A program made the position numbers and the translations under genes. The notes under the pieces are model-generated. The model was not told the origin of the DNA. It did no database searches and saw nothing but the letters and a program-made list of their open reading frames with translations. Shown one piece after another: positions 25,095 through 32,834 of a stretch of DNA of 49,221 nt (position 1 is the stretch's first letter; the number at the start of each line of letters is the position of its first letter). This stretch comes from an uncultured Lachnospiraceae bacterium (lineage in GTDB: Bacteria > Bacillota > Clostridia > Lachnospirales > Lachnospiraceae), in assembly GCA_910586715.1 (NCBI GenBank), contig CAJUJG010000011.1, positions 18,320-67,540 on the forward strand, in the 5' to 3' direction.

Positions 25095-26342
25095 CTATAT
25101 CATATCCGCCGTGGCAATCTCGCCTTTGATTGCGGACGCCGTAACCGTAGCAGCCGACGCCAAATACACAAACGAATCCTTATGTCCGGCACGTCCTTTA
25201 AAGTTACGCGTACCTGTGCTGATTAACACCTCATTCTCTCCGATGACGCCCTGACAGCTTCCCCAACAGACGCTGCAGTTGGGGTTCATCACAATTGCAC
25301 CCGCTTCCATAAAGGTATCAATAATGCCCTCCGAAAGCGCCTGCTGATAAACTTTGGCACTTGCCGGAACCACCAAAAAACGCACAAGCGGGTGAACCTT
25401 CTTCCCCTGAATCAATTCCGCCCCGACACGCAAATCCTCAATCCGCCCATTGTTGCAGGAACCAAGAAACGCCTCGTCAATATGCGTGCCGACGCACTCC
25501 TTCGCATCTACCACACTGTCCACAAAATGCGGCTTTGCAACGATTGGCTTGATTGCGGAAAGGTCAATCTCATAAACATGCGCATACACGGCATCATCAT
25601 CACTTGCAAAGCAGTGCTTCGGCTCTCTGCCGTGCGCCTTTAAATAATCAAGCGTAACCTCGTCAATCTCCATTAACGCCGTCTTTGCACCCGCCTCCAC
25701 ACAGAGGTTGCAGACAGCAATTCTATCGCTCATATTCAGCGTTTTCAGCCCTTCTCCTCCAAACTCCATTGCCATATAGTTTGCGCCGTTTGCACCAATC
25801 ATTCCGATAATTGAGAGAATTAAATCCCGCGCATACACGCCGTCACGCAGTTTCCCTTTCAGATTAAAACGCAGGGTTTCGGGTACCAAAAGCCATGATT
25901 TTCCCGTGACCATTGCATACAAATAGTCGGTACAACCGACACCCGTACCGAATGCCCCCACCGCGCCGTACGCACAGGTATGGCTGTCCGCACCGAATAT
26001 CAGTTCCCCGCTTGTGACATGGTTCTCCATCATCACCTGATGGCAGACACCCGCGCCCTCATAAAACCGGATACCGTGTTCCTTTGCAAAATCACGCATC
26101 TTTTTGTGCGATGCCGCCGTCTTGACACTGTCGCAGGGCACATTATGGTCCATAATCCAAACAAGCTTGTTGACGTCCGCAATCCGCGGCTCCTTGAGCT
26201 GATTGTACATGTCAATTGTAAGATGCGTCGTTCCGTCATTGCTCATCAGACGGTCAAGCTCCACAGTATGAATGTCGCCCGCCTTGACTTCTTCCACACC
26301 TGCTGCCGCCGCGATAATTTTTTCCGCCATTGTCATTCCCAT
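25095..26342 (-). CDS. LeuC-like aconitase-family dehydratase, large subunit (pair A)
   Basis: A 415-residue hydro-lyase. It shares FGADSHTCAYG and GSCNNGRIEDL with the family, but the second cluster motif is NPNCSVCWG in place of PGCGxC; both cysteines are kept. AGGAGG precedes ATG 26342; ATG 26330 (MAEKII) is an alternative. It is clearly paralogous to, but diverged from, the pair B large subunit. Likely acts with the small subunit at 27168-27635. Substrate not assignable. Confidence 0.83.
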   Translation of the reverse strand: MGMTMAEKIIAAAAGVEEVKAGDIHTVELDRLMSNDGTTHLTIDMYNQLKEPRIADVNKLVWIMDHNVPCDSVKTAASHKKMRDFAKEHGIRFYEGAGVCHQVMMENHVTSGELIFGADSHTCAYGAVGAFGTGVGCTDYLYAMVTGKSWLLVPETLRFNLKGKLRDGVYARDLILSIIGMIGANGANYMAMEFGGEGLKTLNMSDRIAVCNLCVEAGAKTALMEIDEVTLDYLKAHGREPKHCFASDDDAVYAHVYEIDLSAIKPIVAKPHFVDSVVDAKECVGTHIDEAFLGSCNNGRIEDLRVGAELIQGKKVHPLVRFLVVPASAKVYQQALSEGIIDTFMEAGAIVMNPNCSVCWGSCQGVIGENEVLISTGTRNFKGRAGHKDSFVYLASAATVTASAIKGEIATADMI

Positions 26343-26384
26343 ATTTAACTATTCCTCCTAATTTGCTCTATTCCTATCCATCTG

Positions 26385-27155
26385 TCACTGTATCCTGTCC
26401 AAACCACTCAAATCAGAACTACCATATAGTGTATAGCTTTCCACCGGCACACAAGGCTGCACATGCGCAGCATAAAGCGCCTCATACTCCGTCCCATCTG
26501 ACGAATGGACATATTCCTCTGTTTCCGGATTATAAATCGTGTAAAAGCTTTCTTCACCCTCTTCGGAAAAATCAAAAAAATCAATATACATTGCATATTC
26601 TGCCTTATCCAGCAGTACCTTATATGCCGACCACTCATTGTCATAAGTGCCGCCCGCCCCGTGCCAATGACCATGTATCACAAACTCACCTGTTTCCAAA
26701 TTAATCCCGTAAAAATCATCATATGTAAGAAAAACCAACTGCTCTTCTGTGCAGGTAAACACCGCCGTTATATCTCTCATCGTTGACGAGTGCAAAAATA
26801 GTTCAGGAACTCCGTTTTGGTCAACGTCACACAGCCAATAGGAATCAAATGCGTAATCCTCTCCAAAGTACATCGGCAGATAACTAAAATCGCCATAGTC
26901 TTCTATCAGCGTCCAATCCTTCAAAACAGCCGCATATTGGTCATACCAAAATGGTTCTTCCACTTCATCGACTGCGGAAGGCTTCTCCTGTTCTTCTGTC
27001 AGCGAGTTCAATGAGCAATACAATTCATTTTCCATTGTTGCGGAAGGCTTCTCCTGTTCTTCTGTCAACCGATTGCCACACCCATGCAATGCAATTGCCG
27101 CAAGCAACGCTATACCGGCAAATTGTCCCCTTATTAAATATGGATTCCTTTTCAT
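26385..27155 (-). CDS. Lipoprotein of unknown function inserted in the dehydratase operon
   Basis: A 256-residue exported protein with signal peptide and lipobox LHGC. Near the N-terminus LTEEQEKPSA occurs twice, from a 29-bp direct repeat. The mature domain contains DVDQNGVPELFL, a calcium-loop-like motif common in secreted Lachnospiraceae proteins, and a WHGAGG segment. CAGGAG sits six bases before ATG 27155, thirteen bases after the small-subunit stop. Its place between subunits of a cytoplasmic enzyme looks like an insertion rather than a functional link. Confidence 0.75.
   Translation of the reverse strand: MKRNPYLIRGQFAGIALLAAIALHGCGNRLTEEQEKPSATMENELYCSLNSLTEEQEKPSAVDEVEEPFWYDQYAAVLKDWTLIEDYGDFSYLPMYFGEDYAFDSYWLCDVDQNGVPELFLHSSTMRDITAVFTCTEEQLVFLTYDDFYGINLETGEFVIHGHWHGAGGTYDNEWSAYKVLLDKAEYAMYIDFFDFSEEGEESFYTIYNPETEEYVHSSDGTEYEALYAAHVQPCVPVESYTLYGSSDLSGLDRIQ
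26973..27067. repeat. 29-bp direct repeat in the lipoprotein gene
   Basis: Two identical 29-bp copies (26973-27001 and 27039-27067) lie 66 bp apart, in frame, each encoding LTEEQEKPSA. Recombination between them would remove 22 codons without a frameshift. Confidence 0.95.
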
Positions 27156-27167
27156 GCACATCTCCTG

Positions 27168-27635
27168 TCACTGTTCAAGCGATGCGATTAATCCACCCTG
27201 ATCAAGGATTCCCTGCATATATTCCGGCAACTTCGTGCACGCATACTCCTTACCGTTTGCACGCACAATACCGTCTTTCATGGAAAGTTCCATTTCATCT
27301 CCCGCATTCACGTTATCATACAAATCCTTGCACACAATAACCGGCAGTCCGATGTTGATTGCATTCCGGTAAAAAATGCGCGCAAACGATTTTGCGACAA
27401 CTGCTTTCACACCAAGCGCCTTTAGCACCGCAGGCGCCTGCTCCCTTGACGAGCCGCAGCCGAAATTCTCCGACGCCACGACATAATCGCCCTCCTGAAC
27501 CTGCGACGCAAAATCCGCGTCAAGCGACTCAAACGTATGCGCTTTCATTTCGTCAATCGTCGGAAAAATAATATACTGCGACGCAATAATCTGATCCGTA
27601 TCCACATCCTGATCAAACTTAAAAATCTTTCCCAT
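27168..27635 (-). CDS. LeuD-like aconitase-family dehydratase, small subunit (pair A)
   Basis: A 155-residue small subunit: QDVDTDQIIASQYIIF, NFGCGSSREQAPAV and SFARIFYRNAINIGLPV. The specificity loop YIIF differs from YLAL of pair B and from standard LeuD. AAGGAG lies 12 bases before the ATG. It appears to be the first enzyme gene of the operon; a 38-codon ORF stands 35 bp upstream. Confidence 0.85.
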   Translation of the reverse strand: MGKIFKFDQDVDTDQIIASQYIIFPTIDEMKAHTFESLDADFASQVQEGDYVVASENFGCGSSREQAPAVLKALGVKAVVAKSFARIFYRNAINIGLPVIVCKDLYDNVNAGDEMELSMKDGIVRANGKEYACTKLPEYMQGILDQGGLIASLEQ

Positions 27636-27670
27636 ATTCTATCTCTTCTCCTTCCTGATTTTCTATCTGA

Positions 27671-27787
27671 TTAACGCGTTGCAACACACTCCCGCTTTGG
27701 CAGCATGTCATAATAATACATCACAATATACAGATAGAGAAACGTCAAAATCAGCATTCCCAATGCCACAGCCTGATGGTTTTTCAT
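27671..27787 (-). CDS. Small single-span membrane protein (38 aa)
   Basis: Begins MKNHQAVALG and ends PKRECVATR. One hydrophobic helix (about residues 7-25) is rich in Leu, Ile and Tyr, with a charged tail holding one cysteine. GGAGG lies seven bases before the ATG. Same strand and only 35 bp from the dehydratase operon, so it may be its first cistron. No homologue recognised; too short to be certain, but start signal and composition are convincing. Confidence 0.6.
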   Translation of the reverse strand: MKNHQAVALGMLILTFLYLYIVMYYYDMLPKRECVATR

Positions 27788-27909
27788 CACAGTTCCTCCA
27801 TTCCCGTCTTCTTTCCAAGCGTCCAATATATCTGTTTTTGTTTGATGTTTTTTAATCTTATTTTATTAGTATAGCTGAAATTAACGAAAAAGACTATGAT
27901 TTATTTTAA

Positions 27910-28524
27910 TCACTTGCCCCTGTTCCCCACGTGTTTCTCGAAAAATGTCAGAAAACCATGCTCCACTGCGACCTCGTCAAGTCTGCTCCCCTGCAAATCA
28001 TAGTAATACTTCCCTGTTTGAATATCAATCGAAATACTGTCCAGCGGAAATCCCGGATTGTTTTTGGGGTGCGGTCTGGAAGTCATTAAAAATGGCTCGC
28101 TCTCCATGCTCGTCTCCATTGCCGAATACACATGATTTTCGTCAAGCACAAGGCAGATTGCGTTTTTATAGCGCGCTGTCAAATCGCCGTACTCTTTTGC
28201 AAGCCCCATATAATACGCCTGCATCTGCCCGTCACTCAGCCGCTTTCCGTTTACCGTCCGCACATTCACGCCCGGCTGGATTTCTTCGGGCACATTGTCA
28301 AAATAAAGCCCTGAATCACAGGAAAACAACGGCACCTTCAAAACTGCAAAATATGCCTTCGCTTTCTGTATGGCGTTCTCCAAAGGTGATTTCCCTGTCT
28401 CCGGCACTTGGGGCAGTTTGGCATCCAGCGACTCCAATCCGTAAATATCTATTCCAAGAATGGATATGCGCCTGCGCATTGCCTCTCTCTTTGCAGGGTT
28501 TCCTGTCGCATATAAAAGTCTCAT
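27910..28524 (-). CDS. Non-canonical purine NTP pyrophosphatase family (Ham1/RdgB-like)
   Basis: A 204-residue protein starting MRLLYATGNPAKREAM, the Ham1/RdgB substrate-binding start, with the later acidic motif SCDSGLYFDNVPEEIQPGV. These enzymes hydrolyse ITP, dITP and XTP to monophosphates. It is more diverged than typical RdgB, so exact substrate is inferred. AAAGGAGAGAGG precedes the ATG. A 7-2-7 inverted repeat lies 16 bases upstream, overlapping the expected 5' UTR. Confidence 0.85.
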   Translation of the reverse strand: MRLLYATGNPAKREAMRRRISILGIDIYGLESLDAKLPQVPETGKSPLENAIQKAKAYFAVLKVPLFSCDSGLYFDNVPEEIQPGVNVRTVNGKRLSDGQMQAYYMGLAKEYGDLTARYKNAICLVLDENHVYSAMETSMESEPFLMTSRPHPKNNPGFPLDSISIDIQTGKYYYDLQGSRLDEVAVEHGFLTFFEKHVGNRGK

Positions 28525-28539
28525 TGTCCTCTCTCCTTT

Positions 28540-28555
28540 ATGACACTTGTGTCAT
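28540..28555. repeat. Inverted repeat ATGACAC-TT-GTGTCAT, copy 1
   Basis: Perfect 7-bp arms with a 2-bp centre, between the Shine-Dalgarno of the Ham1-type gene and the divergent thioesterase promoter region. Identical copies are at 35287-35302 and 41053-41068. Looks like a dimeric regulator site. Confidence 0.75.
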
Positions 28556-28725
28556 ATTTTGCCGCAAAAAACCTTCTGCTAACAAAAGTATATCGGTTTT
28601 CGGAAAAAATGTATATAATAAAAAGAAATAATACTTGAAAAAAACGAAAAAATGGATAAAATTGTAAATAGTGTCAACGAAACGCCGGTGCGCGTTGTTT
28701 CATCAGACGAAGAACGGAGGTTTTC

Positions 28726-29127
28726 ATGAATTTCGACCATATCAAAGAACATTTTCATAAAACAAAAGGATTTATACATCTTCTCAACATGAAGATTACA
28801 GATATTTCATACGGTTACTGCAAGGGAGAAATGCCCATGAACCAAGAAATATTAAACCCGCTCGGCATCGTGCACGGCGGATGTACCTTTGCGCTTGCCG
28901 ACACCATCGGCGGAAGCGCCGCCCTCACACACGGAAAGGACGTTGTCACGGTTGACAGCACCATTCATTACCTTGCACCCGCATGCGACACCGAAAAACT
29001 GATTGCCGAGGCAAAGGAAGTCAAATACGGCTCTAAAGTAGCAGTTTATGAAGTCAATATTTTCAAGGACGACGGTACGATTGTCGCAACCTCGATGCAG
29101 TCCTATTTTATAACGGAGGCATCTTAA
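28726..29127 (+). CDS. PaaI-type hotdog-fold thioesterase
   Basis: A 133-residue acyl-CoA thioesterase. The active-site region is NPLGIVHGGCTFALADT, with HGG and the following acidic residue; VTVDSTIHYLAPA is the second conserved block. CGGAGG precedes the ATG. It converges with the phenylacetate-CoA ligase gene, and PaaI thioesterases recycle CoA in phenylacetate metabolism, so a functional link is plausible. It is transcribed alone. Confidence 0.9.
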   Translation: MNFDHIKEHFHKTKGFIHLLNMKITDISYGYCKGEMPMNQEILNPLGIVHGGCTFALADTIGGSAALTHGKDVVTVDSTIHYLAPACDTEKLIAEAKEVKYGSKVAVYEVNIFKDDGTIVATSMQSYFITEAS

Positions 29128-29129
29128 AT

Positions 29130-29170
29130 ATAATCGAGTAGGGGAACGACCCAATCCCCTACTCGATTAT
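29130..29170. terminator. Bidirectional terminator between thioesterase and paaK
   Basis: ATAATCGAGTAGGGG pairs perfectly with CCCCTACTCGATTAT around an 11-nt loop, between the two converging stop codons. Confidence 0.9.
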
Positions 29171-29171
29171 C

Positions 29172-30482
29172 TTATTTCTTATACAAATCTCTCTTATCAA
29201 TGACCCTGACAGCCTTGCCCTCGCTTCGCGCAATCGTCTTCGGCTCAACCACCTGAACATCAACCTTAATGCCAAGCATTGACTTTAAGCCTGCCACAAT
29301 CTTCTTCTCGCGCGCCGCTGCGTCAAATGACGCGTCGGCAGCCATCTCCGGTGTCTTTTCCACCTGAACCTCAATCGTATCGTTGTTCTTAATACGGTCT
29401 ACCAAAATCTGATAATTTGCCTGATAGCCCTGATTTAACAGAACCGCCTCAATCTGTGAAGGCCATACGTTGACACCCTTTACAACCATCATATCGTCGC
29501 TTCTTCCCATCGGCTTATGCATCCTAATATGCGTGCGTCCGCACGAACACGGCTTTCTTGTCAGGTAACAGAGGTCACGTGTGCGGTATCTTAACAGCGG
29601 AAACGCCTTCTTTGTAATACAGGTAAACACAAGTTCGCCAATCTCACCCTCCGGAAGCACTTCGCCCGTATCCGGATTGATAATCTCCGCGATAAAGTGG
29701 TCCTCCTGAATGTGCATCCCCTGCTGTTCCTCGCACTCAAACGAAACGCCCGGACCAGAAATCTCTGTCAGTCCGTAAATATCATATGCCTTAATGCCAA
29801 GCGACTCCTCAATGCTCTTACGCATCTCCTCCGTCCAAGGCTCTGCGCCAAAAATTCCCGCCTTTAGCTTAATCTGGTCCTTTAAGCCTCTCTCATTAAT
29901 CGCCTCACCTAAATTTGCAGCATAAGACGGCGTGCAACAGAGAATGGTCGAACCCAAATCCGTCATAAACTGCAGCTGCCGTTCCGTATTTCCCGAAGAC
30001 ATCGGAAGCGTCAGGCACCCTACCTTATGTGAACCGCCGTTTAAACCGGGACCGCCTGTAAACAATCCGTAGCCGTAGCAGACATGACAGACATCGTCTT
30101 TTGTACCGCCTGCCGCCACAATCGCTCTCGCACAGCACTCCTCCCATATGTCAACATCGTCCTGCGTGTAAAATGCCACCACGCGTCGTCCTGTCGTTCC
30201 GCTCGTTGACTGAATGCGCACGCAGTCAGAAAGCGGAACGCCTAACAGTCCGTACGGATACTGGTCTCTCAAATCATTTTTATTGATGAATGGAAGTTTA
30301 TGTAAATCCTCAATTCCTTTGATGGCCTCCGGCTTTATGCCGGCCTCGTCCATTTTATCATGGTAGAACTTCACATTGTCATAAACAAACTTTACCTGTT
30401 CGGTAAGCCGCTTGCTCTGAAGCGCCTGTATCTGCTCTACAGGCATTGTCTCAATTTCAGGTTGATAGTAATTCTTAGACAT
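29172..30482 (-). CDS. paaK: Phenylacetate-CoA ligase
   Basis: A 436-residue adenylate-forming enzyme that activates aryl acetates with ATP and CoA. The phosphate loop is STSGTTGRRV, the adenylate motif YGLTEISGPGVS, and the hinge/C-domain region has YRTRDLCYL and GRSDDMMVVKGVNVWPSQIE, all matching PaaK. AAGGAG precedes the ATG. In gut Clostridia PaaK-like ligases often act on aromatic acids from amino-acid fermentation; indolepyruvate oxidoreductase genes, often beside it, are not in this window. Confidence 0.95.
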   Translation of the reverse strand: MSKNYYQPEIETMPVEQIQALQSKRLTEQVKFVYDNVKFYHDKMDEAGIKPEAIKGIEDLHKLPFINKNDLRDQYPYGLLGVPLSDCVRIQSTSGTTGRRVVAFYTQDDVDIWEECCARAIVAAGGTKDDVCHVCYGYGLFTGGPGLNGGSHKVGCLTLPMSSGNTERQLQFMTDLGSTILCCTPSYAANLGEAINERGLKDQIKLKAGIFGAEPWTEEMRKSIEESLGIKAYDIYGLTEISGPGVSFECEEQQGMHIQEDHFIAEIINPDTGEVLPEGEIGELVFTCITKKAFPLLRYRTRDLCYLTRKPCSCGRTHIRMHKPMGRSDDMMVVKGVNVWPSQIEAVLLNQGYQANYQILVDRIKNNDTIEVQVEKTPEMAADASFDAAAREKKIVAGLKSMLGIKVDVQVVEPKTIARSEGKAVRVIDKRDLYKK

Positions 30483-30602
30483 TATAGTTTCTCCTTCGCT
30501 TTACTGATTTAAAGTAATATACTTATAAAGTTTATCATAATTTTTCTGAAATGGAAATACAAAATTTATATTTTTTCACAGGAGAGTGGATACAAATTGC
30601 CT

Positions 30603-31217
30603 TTACCCTTCTAAAAAAGCAAACGGCTTCTCCCGATTGGAATGCAGAAAGTTCATCAGTAAATACGCTGCCCTGATAGAAACCTTTTCCTCCTTAAGTA
30701 TTCGGGCGGCTTCCGCCTTATCCACGACCAGCACCTGTATCGTTTCCGTATCCTCCATATCATCACGGCTGATCGTTCCAAACGCGTATCCGAACACGGC
30801 ATTACAGCTCTCGTCCGTAAATCCCGCCCCCATAAAAAACGGTCTGCGGTATGCGTCATTTCCACCGTCGTACACTATAAAATCCAATCCCGTTTCTTCC
30901 TTCATTTCCCGCACTGCCGCTTCCTCAGCCGTCTCCTCCCCATCAATCAGCCCTGCCGGAAGCTCATACAGATAATCCCCTATCGGATACCGGTATTGGC
31001 GCAACAGCACAATTTTATCGGGGTCATCCTTCCATACAGGATAAATCACCACACCCTCCGCCTTCATATCCTTCGTCAAAAGCTTTATATGTTCCGCTTT
31101 TCTCCTCGATACAAAAAAATAGTCGAACTTCCGTCCCGTATCCGTCAGTGCATCAAGCTGAAATAAATTCAAAAACCGATTATCTGACAGTTTGTGTATA
31201 TTCGTATATTTTTTCAT
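30603..31217 (-). CDS. NUDIX hydrolase, ADP-ribose pyrophosphatase type
   Basis: A 204-residue protein. The Nudix box reads GLIDGEETAEEAAVREMKEE followed by TGLD, an exact match to GX5EX7REUXEEXGU. Upstream VLLRQYRYPIG and ELPAG are typical of ADP-ribose pyrophosphatases. AGGAG lies 13 bases before the ATG, a rather long spacing. Stands alone between terminators. Confidence 0.92.
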   Translation of the reverse strand: MKKYTNIHKLSDNRFLNLFQLDALTDTGRKFDYFFVSRRKAEHIKLLTKDMKAEGVVIYPVWKDDPDKIVLLRQYRYPIGDYLYELPAGLIDGEETAEEAAVREMKEETGLDFIVYDGGNDAYRRPFFMGAGFTDESCNAVFGYAFGTISRDDMEDTETIQVLVVDKAEAARILKEEKVSIRAAYLLMNFLHSNREKPFAFLEG

Positions 31218-31284
31218 TTTTACAACATAACTCCTATCACAGACCGTAAATTCGGGCTGCCGAGCGCCGCATTCCTGACTATGG

Positions 31285-31320
31285 AAAAAACCGTATAGGC
31301 ATTTCCCTACACGGTTTTTT
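31285..31320 (-). terminator. Terminator of the PilZ gene
   Basis: AAAAAACCGTRTAGG arms with a short loop and six U residues on either strand, eight bases after the PilZ stop codon. Confidence 0.9.
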
Positions 31321-31327
31321 AACTTTT

Positions 31328-31681
31328 TTACTTCTGCATATTTTTTTCCGCATCCGCAACCGTATTGTACACCTCAATCCTCTGCAGATCAACCTCGGGC
31401 ATTCCGATAAACAGTCCGCCATACTCATATGTGTCCATATTTTTCTCAATCCGCACAATCTCGATAAAAGCATGAATAACTTCTTTCGTCCAAATCGTAA
31501 GATATGCCTCGTACACTGCTCCCATGTCAAGCAGCTCATCACAGGAAAAACCGATTCCGGTCTTTGACACGTTCATAACCTCCACGCCGATTTCTTCCTG
31601 CGCACTCTTATCAAGCCGCTTTACCAAAAGCCTTGACAGTAAGCTCGTTCTTTTGCTCTTTCTTCGTTCTTCCATATCCAT
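31328..31681 (-). CDS. PilZ-domain protein (c-di-GMP receptor)
   Basis: About 117 residues. The cyclic-di-GMP signature is intact: RKSKR (RxxxR) near the N-terminus and NVSKTGIGF (N/D-x-S-x-x-G) about 35 residues later, followed by beta strands. It is a stand-alone PilZ domain, likely an adaptor. AAGGAG is five bases before ATG 31681; GTG 31687 and ATG 31675 are alternatives. No cyclase or phosphodiesterase gene lies nearby. Confidence 0.85.
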   Translation of the reverse strand: MDMEERRKSKRTSLLSRLLVKRLDKSAQEEIGVEVMNVSKTGIGFSCDELLDMGAVYEAYLTIWTKEVIHAFIEIVRIEKNMDTYEYGGLFIGMPEVDLQRIEVYNTVADAEKNMQK

Positions 31682-31755
31682 TAACACTCCTTTTGTGCAA
31701 TCTGCTTTCTTTTATAAGATAAGTTTATCCCAATTTGTATTTTCTGTCAACTTTC

Positions 31756-32790
31756 TTATTCAATAAACATCGCATCCCCAAAGGAAAAAAATCGATATTT
31801 TTCCAAAACCGCCGTCCGGTACGCATTCAGCACATGCTCCCGACCCGCAAGCGCGGACACCAGCATAATCAGCGTCGACTCTGGCAGATGAAAATTCGTA
31901 ATCAGATTGTCAAGCACTTTAAACCGATACCCCGGATAAATAAAAATCTCCGTATCGCCATTGCCTGCAACCACGCTGCCGCTCTCATCCGCCGCACTCT
32001 CAATCGTCCGGCAGCTCGTCGTTCCCACGCAAATCACGCGTCCGCCCGCCTGCTTCGTGCTGTTGATAAGCTCTGCCGCATCAGGTGTAATCTCATACCA
32101 TTCCGAATGCATATGATGATTGAGCAGGTTGTCCTCCTTCACCGGGCGAAACGTTCCAAGCCCCACATGAAGCGTCACATAGACAAGCCGCACGCCCTTC
32201 TCCTCCACCTTTTTTAAAAGCTCCTGCGTAAAATGAAGTCCCGCTGTCGGCGCCGCCGCCGAGCCTTCCTGCTTTGCATAGACCGTCTGATAACGGTTCT
32301 TATCCTGAAGTTTATGGGTAATATAAGGCGGCAGCGGCATTTCACCTAGCTTGTCAAGCACCTCTTCAAAAATCCCTTCATAAGAAAACTGAATGAGCCT
32401 GTTTCCTTCCTCAATCACATCAATGACCGTTCCGGTCAATAGCCCGCCGCCAAAAACAATCTGCGCACCCACACGCGCCTTTTTACCAGGCTTAACCAGC
32501 GTTTCCCAAACGTCATGCTCACGGCGCTTTAATAACAGCACCTCAATCGCCGCACCCGTCTCCTTCTTTTCGCCCATAAGCCGCGCGGGAATAACCTTTG
32601 TGTTATTCAGCACAAGGCAGTCTCCCTCATGAAGGTAATCCACAATATCCGTAAAAACCTTATGCGCAATTTCGCCCGTTTCCTTATTCAGAACAAGCAG
32701 CCTTGAGCCTGACCTGTCCGCGAGCGGGTCCTGTGCAATCAGCTCCTCGGGCAGGTCAAAATAAAAATCTTTCTTTAAAAGCGCTTCCAT
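31756..32790 (-). CDS. queA: S-adenosylmethionine:tRNA ribosyltransferase-isomerase
   Basis: Transfers the ribosyl moiety of SAM to preQ1 in tRNA to make epoxyqueuosine. 344 residues, normal for QueA. Landmarks: FYFDLPEELIAQDPL, SRLLVLN, GSAAAPTAGLHFT, and HVGLGTFRPV. The frame reaches 32835 as a GTG overlapping the pheT stop, but the ATG at 32790 fits the family N-terminus. Probably co-transcribed with pheST, with a 44-bp gap. Confidence 0.95.
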   Translation of the reverse strand: MEALLKKDFYFDLPEELIAQDPLADRSGSRLLVLNKETGEIAHKVFTDIVDYLHEGDCLVLNNTKVIPARLMGEKKETGAAIEVLLLKRREHDVWETLVKPGKKARVGAQIVFGGGLLTGTVIDVIEEGNRLIQFSYEGIFEEVLDKLGEMPLPPYITHKLQDKNRYQTVYAKQEGSAAAPTAGLHFTQELLKKVEEKGVRLVYVTLHVGLGTFRPVKEDNLLNHHMHSEWYEITPDAAELINSTKQAGGRVICVGTTSCRTIESAADESGSVVAGNGDTEIFIYPGYRFKVLDNLITNFHLPESTLIMLVSALAGREHVLNAYRTAVLEKYRFFSFGDAMFIE

Positions 32791-32834
32791 TCTCTCTCTT
32801 TCTTCCTCTATCCGTTCTGCATTGCGCAAAAACA

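Noticed and set aside
23245..27635. Simple annotation of both pairs as leuCD
   Set aside because: Two paralogous pairs with non-standard loops and no leuA or leuB nearby; substrate left open.
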